DNA of 64,000 nucleotides, from the NCBI GenBank assembly GCA_947179155.2, contig OX359282.1, forward strand, positions 12,610,533 to 12,674,532, written 5' to 3'. The position numbers and the translations under genes are program-made. The DNA is from Hedera helix. Lineage: Eukaryota; Streptophyta; Magnoliopsida; Apiales; Araliaceae. Under the pieces are notes generated by a model. That model was not told the DNA's origin. It did no database searches and saw only the letters and a list, made by a program, of their open reading frames with translations. This document shows, one piece after another, positions 10,187 to 23,464 of this stretch (positions are counted from its first letter, which is position 1; the number at the start of each line of letters is the position of its first letter).

Positions 10187-12708
10187 AGTACATGAACAAA
10201 TGATGACATGATATTTCGAAATGGGGAAAGAAAATCATTTAGAATGATCATGAATCGTTTACAAATAAACTAAATCATTTACAATAAGCTGAGTCAAAAA
10301 CAATGAAATGAATCACTTTTCATAAGCTAAACAATATCAGTTCAATGTATGAACATGGAAAATATGCATACTTTACATGATTAATTGGAAACAAGAAACT
10401 TGCTTGCTATACGGTCACAAAACCTAGAACTCGTTAAGAACAATACCAATCATAAAGAATGATATTGCCCAAGTTAGTCGTAAGACTGCTGTTCAAATTA
10501 GATGTGTACTCTCGGTAATCAGCCCATCGTACTTTTATATTGTGCACAACATAAACATCTAGCGACGCAACCACGCCATAAAATTATAATGCTTTATACT
10601 TTACTCCAATTTATCAGGGTTGTTCTGTTACATCATATCTTAGAATCTGTGCCACAGTAATGTGGATTGGAGCACATAACAATAAACATTTGATTTCAAC
10701 ATGTATCATCATACGTGTCTAGCCAGAATCAAGATTTGCATCGACCTTTTCAAAGTAGTTCAATAGTTAATGAACTTTACATGATCATATGAGTGTATAA
10801 CATGAATGTCTGTTTAATGAACTATAATTGAAAGTTCAGTTAGAAAACTTGCATTTGTCCTCGTCTATCTCAATTGGACAAATCTTATCCCGATTGAGTA
10901 CTACATAACCATAATATGGGTTCATGCATTAGTTATATACATATACATGCCATAACTTGCTATACAAGCTACCATTTAGCTTTACATAACCCTTAACACA
11001 TAACACATTGTTTACTTAAACTTTAATATCTACCACATTGATTATAATTTCTCAAATTATGGTTTACATACATGTTTCTATCATTTAATATCAAAACATA
11101 TCATTTTAGACTTAAAATAAAATTTCTTGGCTGGAATAGTAAATCTCGCCCCGGCGAGATGTTTAGCCTTAAAGATCTCGCTGACTGTGAGATCTTCAAA
11201 GCCAAATCGCGCCTCGGCGCCCCCTGAATCTTCCCCGGCAAGCTTCCTCACAGAGGCGATGGTTGATCAGCCCATCGCCTCTCACAGAGCACTGTGCCCC
11301 GACGCAGTTCTAGTTTTTCTGAAAATAAATTTCTTTCAAAAATCCATGCTATTTTTGGCCTTTTTTTTGTAAAACTTGATTTCAACACTTCATATAGCAT
11401 ATATAGCATGTATTTGACTTGCATGGGCTTTCAAAACATTTAAAAATCATAATTTCGCCTTATTTTTCCAAAAATTTCGTTTTGGACGTCGGGGAACATT
11501 TTAAAGCGTTTAAAATGGACATTTATCGCCATAGACGCCAAACGACTTCCAATTCGATTATAACACGTGCATTTGTATTAAACTTAGATGTTTGGCCTCA
11601 TTTGACCTTCAATTACACAAATTGGTCAAAAATCACACATTGGTTGCATTTTACCCTTTTTAGCAAATTTCAAACTTGAACTCACTCGACATCTTGAACT
11701 TCATGCATCACATAGACTATCATAAACACATTTAGCAACTTTGTATGCTTGTGTAACTCCTACATGTACCTTCCAAAATACTTTACAAATTATTATTTGG
11801 TTTACATGCAAATCATAGGCTAATATTGACATTTTCCACAACAACTCATATTTTTCAACCTTTCATGGATCTTATTTCATGGATCTTATATGCTATCAAC
11901 CATGAAATTACTCATGTATTCAACATGATCATCACCTTCAACTAGGATTTCATCATTTCTAGCAACACATAACACATGATAAACCAATCAAGAAGCATGT
12001 AACTCACATAAATCACAACTTAGATCATAGATACATGCATGACTACACTTGTTCTAGCATTTAAACACATAGATGATAGTTTTGAAGCTAGAACACTTAT
12101 ATACCTTCTTTGTGATCTCTTTTTTCTTCCTATAAACCTTGCTAATGCTAGCTTCTCCACCTTGGTGGCCTTATATGCTTCCTTTGAGCACTTCTTCCTT
12201 GAGATTTCTTAAGTTTTATGGAACCCTAGCTCCTTTCTCTCTTGCTAGCACTCTTGAAATGAATTAACTTGAACTTAGCTCACTTGACTTAAACTTGCTT
12301 GATATATACATACACAAATTGTATATATCTTGCCATCACTTAACCATATACTAGTTAAGCTTAACCATGCATGTTTAGGGAGAATCATGGTATTTCACAT
12401 TACCAAGTATGGACATAGTAGTCATTGAACCGCTTTAGGACATACATGACATTTCATTACTTGTTAAGGGCAACATGGCCATTAGTCTATAATCCTAGAA
12501 AATTTATTCTTATTAATTCATAACTTGCTCAATTTTAATCCAATTCAAGTCCTTTTTGAACCAAAATTGTTTCATTAGGCTTGAATTTTATTCTTTAATC
12601 CAATACTCCATGATTGGCTTGTCCCATAACACTTGTAACATTCAAAAATTTAATTTTCATTAATTATAATCATATTTACAATATTAAGAATTTTCATGTC
12701 ATTACAAC
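10187..12708 (-). mobile_element. Probable solo LTR 'I' (gypsy-like), minus strand
   Basis: No coding frame is recognisable. Read on the minus strand the block starts near 12708 with TGTAATGACATG, a typical gypsy LTR opening, has an AT-rich upstream part with TATATAT-type boxes near 12300, and then a presumed transcribed part running to about 10200. A GC-rich hairpin block lies at 11146-11310. Phrases around 10460-10690 resemble those seen in other plant gypsy LTRs. The left edge is uncertain and no TSD was found, so the call rests on composition and layout. Confidence 0.45.
11146..11310. repeat. GC-rich block with short inverted repeats
   Basis: A GC-rich island in AT-rich surroundings. It contains CTCGCCCCGGCGAG, GATCTCGC..GTGAGATC, CGCGCCTCGGCGCC and GAGGCGATGG..CCATCGCCTC, each able to form a hairpin. 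An open frame here (11127-11372) follows from base composition and has no recognisable product. Confidence 0.55.
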
Positions 12709-13735
12709 TTTTAGCTTGATTCATCTTTTAGATTACGTATAGATTTGAAAAAATAATTGAACCTCGATATACTAAACATGGCAGACTACATCCAGATGTC
12801 AAGATGGGACCTAGAAAGCATCCCAATTGAAAGTTAATACTCAGTCAAACTAGCTCATCAGGTTGTTTGTCACGATTTCTGGGCAACCCAAATTTCTAAG
12901 TTTTTAGAATTTTTTGATCGAGCAGGGACTTTCCAATAAGAATAACTTTCTGTATAATGATCTGATTGACCTCATTTTTGTTTCTAGGTCTTTATCTCAT
13001 GGCAGACTACAACTACACTTTAAAATAGATCAAACTAACAACAGAATCATATCTAAATGCCTGAAAAAGTATCTTGTCAAACTGTTATTTACTGTTCATG
13101 AACAGAGAGCTAAATTTGATTATTGTGTGTATCTAAATGTTATGAAACCATGTTTGAACAACTCAGATATTCTTTTAACATAAGATCAGTCATTTTTAAA
13201 TATTATAACATAATTTCTACGAAAGCTTCAAAGATCTACACTAAAGATTAGGGTTTTACCTTTTTGAAGCAAAACTTGATTTCTGATCTAGGAAGCTGAT
13301 TTGACTTGTGATGGCTGATTTAGGGGCTTGGTTTGAAAGTATATGAGTTGTGAATTTCGTGGGTTTAATGAGTGAATGAAGGTTGGTATTTATACGCAAT
13401 TTCTTCTTGGTCACCAAGTATTTTTCTTTGGCTCCAAGTTTGGCTTCAAGTTTGGCTTGATTTTGGCTTGAAGTTTGGCTTGGCTTGGTTGATTGGCTTT
13501 CTTTAATTCACCAATCAAACTTACTTTGTTAAACTAGATTTAATTAACCCTAATTATAGTTAGGATTTCCTAATTATCCTAATTAGTGGTTATAATCTCT
13601 TAATTAGGCTTAGGGTTTTATAAATAAGTTTAAAGTTTCCTAATTAGGATTAGAATTTTCTAATTAGGTTTAGGGTTTTGTAATTAAGTTTAATTAGGGT
13701 TTTTAGTTACTTTTTATTTTTGAATTTTTATTGGA
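12709..13735 (-). mobile_element. Minus-strand LTR fragment 'J' with promoter
   Basis: Read on the minus strand, an upstream part rich in AACCCTAA-like words (13540-13700) and AAGCCAAACTT repeats (13434-13490) leads to a TATAAATA box at 13387-13394. A presumed leader follows, with a GGTAAAACCCTAATC end near 13250, a form common in plant LTRs. A ~222-bp interval is flanked by two copies of CATGGCAGACTAC (about 12777 and 12998). A host promoter with a 5' UTR remains possible, but no coding sequence follows. Confidence 0.4.
13387..13394 (-). promoter_or_regulatory. TATA box of LTR fragment J
   Basis: TATAAATA on the minus strand, followed by a T/C/A-rich presumed leader, the usual layout of an LTR promoter. 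Confidence 0.5.
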
Positions 13736-16700
13736 TATTATATTTTCATATCCCGTAAAAAATGTGAATTCTTGAAAATCAAAAATGCGTTTTCAATTAA
13801 GAAAAATAAAATTTATTTGACCTAAATTACTGTTTAAATACAAAAACCTATATTATCAAGTCAGAAATGAAATTTCATATATTTATATTCGCAAAAATTA
13901 CTAAACGAATTTTATTAAGGTTTGAAATATCACAACTAATGTTGTGATAACCACATTATTTGAGACCAAAAATTTAAAACACTAATATTATCCATTTAAA
14001 AGATAACTTTTTTTTTTTACAACGCAACCACTTTTAGAAAGATATCATTACAAGTCCAACAAAAAATTTATAATAACCACATAATAAGGAGGAAAGAAAG
14101 TCCCAAAATAAGAAAACAAAGGTCCATAATAAGAAAGATATATAACTCACGAAAATAAATTACATAATAATGAACTATAAAATTAGTAGTTTGCATTATC
14201 TAATAACAATATGTCATATAGAGAATTGAAGAGAAAATCAAAATATTTGAAATGAATTTATAAATTGTGTAAATATTATTTATTATGGTAAAATTGTTTA
14301 GTTAATCACATAAAATTTTAAATCTCTTAATTTCTTTCCTAAATTCTATACGTGATATGTTATTATTGTATGATATAAAGTACTAATTTTACGAGTTATT
14401 CTGATATAATTTATTCTTATAACTCAATCAATAATTAAGATCAGGCTATATTTACTTTTTCAAACTTGGGACTTAGAGTTATTGAGACCTTAATTTTAAG
14501 TTAAGATCAGGCTTATGTTTGAGATTTTATAATAAGTCAAACCCGTTTATAATTAATTTTAAGAAGTAGAAAGTGTTAGTAACTTAATTTTAAAATTAGT
14601 TATAATCACTTTAATAGAAATAATCAGAACCTCTAATTTAAAGTTTATGATTATTTGTTAAATTTAATAATTAGGTTTGGCCAAGTATATTATTAATTTA
14701 TCCTTATTTATTTTAGTAACTCCATACATTACCAATGTTTACTTTTTCAAACCTTCTTTTTTAGTAATTTATACTTGAATAAGTTATAATCAATTTTATT
14801 TTTTTTATATTAAACACTCAATTGTACTAGTTTAGGTGTTTTTTCTTTATCAAATTAATATAATTAAACTATTTTTAAAAAAACTAATTATAAGCCAAAA
14901 CAGTAATCAAAATTACTAATTACAATTTTTAAGTAATCCAAACATAGTCTAAAACATCCTCATAATCTCAAAATGTCCAACTTAATTTTATATTTTAAAA
15001 CCGAAAAAGTATACCTATTATGTATTAGGCGTAGTATTATATTTTGGTTATTTTATTTTTATTTCAGTGAAGTTTGAACGCATATGAGACAAAATTAACA
15101 AAATAATTAATTTCGTTATTGTATCACAACCATAACAGACATTTATTGTATTAAGATTAAAGGAGTTTTGATGTAGGAGATTTTAAATTTTTGATAAAGT
15201 TAGCCTAAATTATAGTAAATTAATACATATTTATTCCGGTCTACTAAATCAGTTGCGAACAATTGTGTAGCTGAAAGTACCGTTAAAAATAAAAATTATG
15301 TCGTTAATTATGTATTACAAAAAAATTGAAAGAAAAATATAATAGAGATATCCTAATCATCTTGTCTTGAGCACTCTGCACTCCTATACCGACATTCAAT
15401 TTATATTTGGAGCAAAATATTGAAGCCCCAGTCCAAACTCCAACTTATACAGACAGAACTACTGGTTTATGGACAATATTTGTCAGCCCTCGTTATAGCC
15501 TGTCCCAACATCGCCCTTTTGTTGTAGATTTTGTTTTTAGAGGAAGTACTGTCTAAGGAGTGGAAAGCAGTCGATGCTAGTGTTAGACAGCTTTGTTTTA
15601 GCTTTTAATCATCATTGTTATAACTTGTCTGGTACGTATTGCAGTGGCCTCAATTTCTTTAGGATGGGAATTGGGTTCAAAGTCGTATAGTTTAGCAGCT
15701 GTTGGTTTTTTTGGGGGGCTCCAAGATTATAATCAGTAGTTAAAATTCTCCCATTATGCAAAATGTTTACCCATGGCTTTGATCCACTTTTAACACTGTT
15801 TTTTGAGTTTTAAAATGAACATGAAAAAAAAAAATAAGTCAATTTTTTGTCAAAATTTTCCACCAACTTGTTCAAAAAATTAAATAATATATATAGACAG
15901 ACATTTTATAATTCCTAAATATTGAAAAATAGGTAAGAAAACCTCAGAATAGACCGCCTCCTGGATATCCGAATATACATTACAAATACAATAAAACTAA
16001 TCTAAGAATAAAATAGCAATCTAAATGAAAATTGCTAGAAATTCTTCTGTTTTAGTTTCGTTTCTTCTCAATCCTGAATCATGCGCTAGCAGATAGTGTT
16101 ATTAAGCCCATCTTCTCGATTAGTTCTTGAAACTTATTTTGTAATTAAAACTGCTAGAATTTTAAGATTTGTTTGGTTATATCATTTACAGCTTTTTCGG
16201 TGATATCATTGGGTGTATTTAAACTTTCAAATGCATCGCAACATTTTTAATGTCATGTGTATGAGCTTAAATGCAATATTTCTTAATGAAATAAGTTATA
16301 TTGAAATAAATTAATTTTAGACAAATAAAATTTTAAAATACATTTCACTTTCCAAGCACACAAAACACACTAAGTGCATCAAATGTTTTCTAATCAAACA
16401 AACACTTGTGTTTTTGATTATATAGCATTTGAAGTATTTGAAAGTTCAAAAATACTTTAAAAATCTGTTCTCTAGTAATAATTTATTTAAAACGTGGCTT
16501 GTTTCACTCATAAATATAACATTTAAAACTTAAATGCATACATTAAAAATAATACAATGCAATTGAAAAATGTCCAAATACCGTAAACGCTTGTGAATGA
16601 AAAATACTAAAGTAAGTCAATGTGACGTTTTTATTCGATGATACTTTCTCTTTTTTATTATATAAGTTGTTTTAGAAGTTATTTTTTTTTTCTTCAAAAT

Positions 16701-17677
16701 ATAAGACATTTTATATTTATCTAGGAGAATTTTTTTTATTATTTCTTACTTTATCATTAATGATGGAGTAATTGAGAGAGAGGTGGATGAATAATTAATT
16801 AGTTTATAAGTAGTAATAAAATTTTAAATTAATATTAATATTAATGAAAAATTTTAATATATATAATTATATCTTAAATGATTTATATAATAAAAATGAG
16901 AGAGTAATTTTTATTATTACAAGAAAAAAGGTAAAATATTAACAAAATATTTTGTTTTCAATTGAAAATTTTGATGGCAATTAAAGTGATGATAGGAAAT
17001 TAGACTACTAGCTTTGGGACGGTAATAAAAAGAGGAACCAAGTACAGTTAGACCATGGGACAAAAACTAATAATTGTATTGGAAATAAAACTGTATCAAT
17101 AACCAACATAAAGTTTAAAAAAAAGTCGCCAGCTGGGTGGGACTTAATTGCGATTGAGTTATCGAAGGGTTCAGAAGAAAGTGGGGCTCATAACGCCACG
17201 AAAAGTATGTGGGTCTCATGTTATGTACGGCAGGCTGCTACATCACGCCACCTCCGTAAATTTAGGCGCTCTTGTCTACGGTGTCCCTTTCTTGAGCACC
17301 GAGCCCCATTTCACTCTCTCACTTTATATTTTAAATAATGTATATCACTATTAAATTTGACATTTTATAATATTAGAAGACTAAAAATAGAAAAATTATA
17401 TTCTTTTAATGTGTGAATTTCACAAATTATACTATTTTTATAAAAAAGAGGAAGACAGTTTTAAATATAGTATTCATTATATTTTAAAAATTAAAAATAC
17501 ATTTTATTAACCTATTTTAAAATTATAGATAATTTTTAAAAAAATATATAAAAAATAACATGAAATTTTTAATAGCATTATCTATATATTATATAAATTT
17601 AGTATCATGCAAATAGTACTATATTTCTTATATATATTAAGGATATGTTTAAAGAAATTTAGTTATTCTTAAAAATT
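13736..17677. other. AT-rich DNA without recognisable genes
   Basis: No frame with a recognisable product was found on either strand. Two less AT-rich patches stand out: 15370-15760, which has scattered exon-like composition but only broken frames, and 16990-17345, which includes a short open frame at 17148-17354 of unknown meaning. Neither shows a convincing start, splice pattern or protein motif. They may be promoter or gene fragments. Confidence 0.5.
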
Positions 17678-18463
17678 ATTATTTTTAAAATGTATAACTA
17701 ATTTTAAAACATAACGAGTAGTATAAAAAATATAAATTCAAAAATGTGATATTAAATTAGTCTAAAACATTGTCTCTTGTTTGATTATTGCTTTTTTTTT
17801 TTTTTAAAAAAGAAGCTCCTATGTTTTTTGTTAGTGAGTGTTTGTTTGTAAAAATGATAAATGAGATATGATTATTTGGACTAATTTATTATCATTTTAA
17901 ATTATTTTATCTTATAATTAGTCTATTATTTAATTTCAGCTACTATATGTTATCAATTGATCATTTAATAGCGGATTATAATTCTAAGTAAATAAGAGAA
18001 TAAACTAATAATAAAATAAAATAATTTTAAATTATAATAAATTAATAAAAATAATTTTATTTCAACCCTCATTATTTTTAAAATGTATAACTAATTTTAA
18101 AACATAATGAGTAGTATAAAAAATATAAATTCAAAAATGTGATATTAAATTAGTCTAAAACATTGTCTCTTGTTTGATTATTGCTTTTTTTTTTTTTTTA
18201 AAAAGAAGCTCCTATGTTTTTTGTTAGTGAGTGTTTGTTTGTAAAAATGATAAATGAGATATGATTATTTGGACTAATTTATTATCATTTTAAATTATTT
18301 TATCTTATAATTAGTCTATTATTTAATTTCAGCTACTATATGTTATCAATTGATCATTTAATAGCGGATTATAATTCTAAGTAAATAAGAGAATAAACTA
18401 ATAATAAAATAAAATAATTTTAAATTATAATAAATTAATAAAAATAATTTTATTTCAACCCTC
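17678..18463. repeat. 393-bp head-to-tail duplication
   Basis: 17678-18070 and 18071-18463 are the same 393-bp unit, differing by one substitution (AACGAG/AATGAG) and a length shift in a poly-T/poly-A tract. Each unit holds most of an inverted-repeat element starting GTGTTTGTTTGTAAAAATGA. The very high identity indicates a recent event. Confidence 0.9.
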
Positions 18464-18850
18464 ACTTTTACAAACAATTATAACATTAGACTACGTTTAT
18501 TTGTAAAGATTATAATATCGTGATTATAATTTCAAGATATCGAATATAATTTCAAGATTATATTTATTTGTAACTATTACACTTGAGATATAATTATTAA
18601 TCCTAAAAATATCTTATTTGTTTTTAAATTTGGACTTGAGACTATTAGTTCAAAGATTATAAATTAACTTAATAGTATTGGAATTATAATTTCTGATTGA
18701 ATATGGTATTAAATAATTTCTATATAAAGTTATTTTATAATCTCTGGACTAATGACATAAAGTCTAAATTTTAAAACAAATAAGACAAAAATGAGATTAA
18801 TAGTCTTATCCCAAATATAATTCTTGTAAATAAACATAATTTTAAAATTA

Positions 18851-18855
18851 TAATT
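18851..18855. other. TSD (left) of solo LTR A
   Basis: TAATT directly before TGTGAGGATCC; the same five bases follow the LTR at 22266-22270. Confidence 0.85.
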
Positions 18856-20168
18856 TGTGAGGATCCGAATTTTCGAAATTATTTAATAAGATTAAATAAG
18901 AATTTAATTAATACAATTTTCAAGGTTGTGTAAAGAAATTATTATTTTATGTGAATTAAGGTATGTGATGAGATTTAATTAGTAAATTAAATCTATACAG
19001 AGATCATGATAAAGTATGTTGAATTAAAATAATTGAAAAATAAATAAATTGTTTAAAAACAATTTATGAGGAATAAAAGAATTTCAGGTAAAGGTACAAT
19101 AAATTGTACAATTAAAATATTGTGAAAATACAGAAATTATGATTTTAAATGAGGTTACGTGATAATGTGAAAGGCATGAATTAAATATGTATATATTTAT
19201 ATATATACATTTTTATATAAAAATATATATGTTTAAGTGATAAATATAAATGTTATTAATTATGGAAATTAAGGGATTACTAATTAAATTAATCCAATTT
19301 TAAATAAAAAGCGAATGAGGAAGTTAATAAAATTGTAATTATTGATTTTAGATTTAATTAAGAATTATGGTGGAAATTTAGAAATTGATTGAGAAGAAAT
19401 GTAATTATATAAATTATATAATAATAAATTATATGATTTATTTAAGAAAATTAAAGTGATGTATAAAGGAAAATATAATTGTATAAATTATATAAGGATA
19501 ATTATATAATTTATATAAGAGAATTAAAATAATGAGAGAGTTAATAAATGTGAAATTATTGATTAATTGATAATTATGGAGGAATTTAAGAAATTATTTA
19601 AGAAAGGAGAATGTAAATATATAAATTATATAATATTAAATTATATAATTTATATATAAAGAAATTATTGTAAATATTAAATAAATTGAATAATAAATAA
19701 GGAAAAGGAATGTTTTAAGTTATTAAAAATTATATTTATGTATAATGGAATTATTATGACTTTTATGAAAAATAATATTTCAGAAATGTGAACATGTTAA
19801 TGTAACATGTTGTCCAAGTAACGAAATAAAAAATTATGAAAAATAATTTTTATATGTTATATGAATTATTTTATGAATTTTAGAGGTATAAAATAACTCA
19901 TATAATTACATGCATGGCGTTATGCGTGTACAAAATGTCAAGAAAAGTACCCGAAAGAGGTATTAAAATTAGTTATAAATTATATTATGATTTTTAGTAA
20001 ATTAAAATAAATTTTTTAGATATATTATATAAAATATTTATTACATGAAATAACTACGTAATGTATAAAAATATCTCATTTATGCAAGCTTTACGCAGTT
20101 TGAAAAATCTGGAACCTTCAAAGTCAGTGGAATGGTTTGGGTTTAAAATTTGGTTAAGTTACATGTGG

Positions 20169-20178
20169 CTATAAAAAG
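20169..20178 (+). promoter_or_regulatory. TATA box of LTR A
   Basis: CTATAAAAAG, followed by a C/T-rich stretch (about 20232-20260) where transcription should begin. Confidence 0.6.
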
Positions 20179-20587
20179 CAAACAAAAAGAAAATAAAAGG
20201 AATAAGAAAGAAAAGAAATAAAAGAATACAAAGTTTTTTTCTCTCCCTCTTGCAACCGAACCAACCATTACCAATCGAAAAACCGCTATAGCTACAAGAG
20301 AAGAAATTTTGGGACCATCAAGGAGTGTAGAGCAAGCCTCAAGGAAGGAATTTTAGACTAAGGAAGGTATAAATTATATTTATTTTGATATTTATGGTAT
20401 TAAATTATTATTGTAGAAAAATTAGTAAATATTTAGAATTATTATTCTAAATAAATTTTGGGTGAAAACATGTTAATTAGATAATTTTTGGAGTGATTTT
20501 GTTGTAAAATTTTGGAGAAAAAAATGGAATTATATTGTACAAAGTTGGGTACTGCTACGGCTGGGAAGGGAAGAAGAAGGAAAGGAT

Positions 20588-20908
20588 GGTTCGCGCATTG
20601 CGCGGACCATTTTTTTTCAGACGCGCGCAATGAAACGGCGTCGTTTCTTGGTGCGGAAGGGGGGGAGCCGTGCATTGCGCGGAACCCAGAAATCGGCGAG
20701 GGAAAACGACGTCGTTTGGCGTCGGCAGTAGTAGGCCGCGCGCCATGCGCGGACGAGTCTTTTGCCGAAATGACTGTTTTGCCCCTGGCCTTTTCATATA
20801 ATGTCTGGCGTGTCCTAGACGCGCGAAAATTACGAAAATGCCCCGAAACTTTTCTGTTAATACCGGTTGAGTCTCTAAAGGCGCGGAATTTACCAAAATG
20901 CCCTCAAA
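20588..20908 (+). repeat. GC-rich module with palindromes and 60-bp repeats (LTR A)
   Basis: Contains CGCGCATTGCGCGG (20592-20605), a variant near 20671-20682, GCGCGCCATGCGCGG near 20738, and the perfect palindrome AAACGACGTCGTTT (20704-20717) with a near copy (AAACGGCGTCGTTT, about 20633). It ends with three units phased at exactly 60 bp, marked by TGACTGTTTTGCCCC (20771), TACGAAAATGCCCC (20831) and TACCAAAATGCCC (20891). Confidence 0.85.
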
Positions 20909-22318
20909 AGTGATTTTTAATTGAAATAAATGTTTAAAAATTGTTTAAAAATTATAGAAAATTATAGAAAAATACTAAAAATATAGAAATGATATTTGGG
21001 CATTAATTTAATATTTTTTTAAAAATATTAAATATTGGAGATTAATATTTAAATATTTTAAATATTAATCTATTAAGTTTAAAAGTTAGAAAATGGTTAA
21101 ATAAAGTTTTCGGACAACCAGAAATGTTAAAATTTGTCTGATGAGCCGGGTTGTCCGAAGTGAAGGAGTTGATATTAAGTTATATTAATATTTAAGGGAC
21201 GAGGTTAATATAATTAACCATATAAAGTAATAATTGGCCCAGAGATGATATTAATTAAGTAAATTAATATCATAAAGAAATAAATAATTATTATTTGATT
21301 ATTTTATGATCATAGGTTAATCGAGTTAAGGGTTTGAGCTATCAATTTAAATAACTGGACGCCAGGCAAGTTCTTCAGTCTTTAAATGTTATACGTTGAA
21401 TGTTATGATATGTAATTCTTGTTTTAAGTATACACAAATTATGTGTTATGTGATATGTGATTAATGTGGTAACTATATGTACTCTGTGGAATGATATGAA
21501 CATATTTGAGATATCATACCTGATTAGAAGCACAACACGTGGTGTATGACACACACACCAAGCATAATAAGGTATGTGTTACGTGATGTATAAATTGTTG
21601 AACTTGCTTAGCCGTTGTGCTCATTACTTGCTTAATATACATTTTTGCATGAAGGAAATAAATTTCAAGAATATCAAATTAAATTAGAGATGAGTTGGCT
21701 AGAAGGTTGGAAACGTTATTGTTATATTTTTCATTCAATGTGGATACATGCATTACGTTTAATTGATGTTTTGTATATTCATATACGTTGGATCTGTATA
21801 GGACGAATAGAGTTAAATTGTGAACCGTGAATATTCAAATTAATTTTTACGATAGAAATTATTATATGTTTGATTATGAACGATGCAACAAGGCATATTT
21901 GTATGAAAATAAATGACCGTAAATTTTAAATCAATGAATAGTTGTACGGATATGAAAGGATATTAAATTTTGAATGATGAGATTTAAGATATTAGTAACA
22001 GGATGAAAAAATAAAGGTTGCGATCCAGGGACTATGATCAAAATGTAAGGATTTTAAATATCCAAATATTTTAATGCAATGATTGAGAAAAAAGAAAAAT
22101 TTATACAGAAAATTTTGGTAATTGATGATTTATAATATCAATCAAGGGATCAAAGAAGGTGATTAAAGATTTATTAATGGACCGAAATTTGGACGAAAGG
22201 CAAATGATATTTAATAAATATGAAAATAAAAGTAATAAAGTGAGTTAAATTTCGGGGTCGTTACATAATTCTTACAAATAAACATCACTTTAATTTTTTA
22301 CGAGAATGTGGAAATAAA

Positions 22319-23220
22319 GACTGAAATGCAAAATTGTCCTTTCGGTTTGTATCATTTTTACAAAACTCTCTCTCAAACTTTTTTTTGGGCAAAACTCTCC
22401 CTCCAGTTTGTATTATTTTTGTAAAACTCTCCCTCAAACTTTTTTTTAAACAAAATTCTCTCTTCAAAATGTATTAGTTAGGCAAAAGAGACCTTTATAT
22501 CTTTATTTTATTTATTTTCTTAAGTGAAATTTATTTTCTATTTTGTAATTAAATAAATGATATGTAATTAAATAAATGACTAATTAAATATGTGAACTAA
22601 TTAAATAATTAAATAAATAAATAAATAAATGACTAATTAAAATTAAATGACTAATTAAAATTAAATATGTAAACTAATTAATTAAAAATGTAATTAAATA
22701 AATGACTAATTATGTGGTTCCTAATAATATTAGATTATTTAAAAGAAAAGATAGTTAATTCTCAAAAAATTAGGGATCGATTCCACTTTCCTCTTTTTCT
22801 AACAATAATAGTTTTTGTTTTTGTATGAACGATATATTGAAAATTAACTATCTTTTTTTTTTAACTAATCTAATATTATTAGGAACCACATATTATTTAT
22901 TTAATTAGTCATTTATTTAATTACATATTTAATTAATCATTTAACATATTTAATTTTAATTAGTCATTTAAATGGTTCACATATTTAATTAGTCATTTAT
23001 TTAATTACATATCATTTATTTAATTACAAAATAAAAAATAAACTTCACGTTAAAAAAATAAAATAAAAATATAAGGGTCGCTTTTACCTAACTAATATAT
23101 CTTGAAGAGAGAGTTCTACAAAAATAATACAAATTAGAGGGAGAATTTTGCCAAAAAAAAGTTCAAGGGAGAGTTTTATAAAAATTATACAAACTACAGG
23201 GACAATTTTACATTTCAGTC
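22319..23220. mobile_element. Foldback element forming a ~900-bp hairpin
   Basis: The left end GACTGAAATGCAAAATTGTCC is matched in inverse by GGACAATTTTACATTTCAGTC at 23200-23220. Inverse matching continues inward: CAAACTTTTTTTTGGGCAAAA versus its counterpart near 23145, the TAATTAAATAAATGA runs, and AGGAACCACA near 22880 against TGTGGTTCC near 22714, leaving a loop of roughly 60-100 bp near 22780-22850. Flanks GGAAATAAA (left) and AAAAATAAA (right) are a possible 9-bp TSD with two mismatches, as in Mutator-like elements. No transposase is encoded. Confidence 0.85.
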
Positions 23221-23464
23221 AAAAATAAAATGTAAAAGTTTACTTAAACGAGCATTAGGTTTGGAATAAAATATTTGGGTAATGGAAATTGTAAAGTTAG
23301 AACTTTTAGATAGTTTGTCACGTGGGTGCAGCTTCCTTTATTACTCCATAAATAAAACATCACCAACCATATTGGATCATCCATGACCTCAAACGTCACC
23401 ATTTTCTGGGACCCATATTGTATGAAGGCTGGTTTGTTTAAGAGAAACAAATGAAAAATTCTAG

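Larger units (their letters stand above)
18856..22265 (+). mobile_element. Solo LTR 'A' of a long-LTR gypsy family
   Basis: A 3410-bp LTR starting TGTGAGGATCC and ending TTTCGGGGTCGTTACA, with the TSD TAATT on both sides and no internal region, so it is a solo LTR left by recombination. It belongs to the same family as the LTRs of B (34101-37514, 42003-44693) and C. A TATA box (CTATAAAAAG) lies at 20169-20178. Downstream, in the part expected to be transcribed, is a GC-rich islet (20588-20905) with palindromes and 60-bp repeats. Long frames across the islet on both strands reflect its composition. Confidence 0.93.
18486..22290. mobile_element. Small inverted-repeat element (MITE-like) split by LTR A
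   Basis: ACGTTTATTTGTAA at about 18491 is matched in inverse by TTACAAATAAACAT at about 22272. Without the 3.4-kb LTR inserted between them the element would be about 390 bp, AT-rich and non-coding, which fits a miniature inverted-repeat transposon. Exact ends and TSD were not fixed, so the superfamily is open. Confidence 0.45.

Noticed and set aside
12914..13183. 89-codon frame on the plus strand
   Set aside because: Lies antisense within the presumed LTR fragment J; no known motif.
13540..13700. Telomere-like TTTAGGG words
   Set aside because: Scattered single copies inside TAATTAGG-type repeats, not a tandem telomere array; similar words are common in plant promoters and LTRs.
15370..15760. 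Possible host exon patch
   Set aside because: Less AT-rich than its surroundings, but frames are broken in all readings and no splice-consistent product was found.
20512..20913. Open frames of 113-133 codons on both strands in LTR A
   Set aside because: They cross the CpG-rich module, overlap on opposite strands, have no domain, and are not kept as frames in the related LTRs B.
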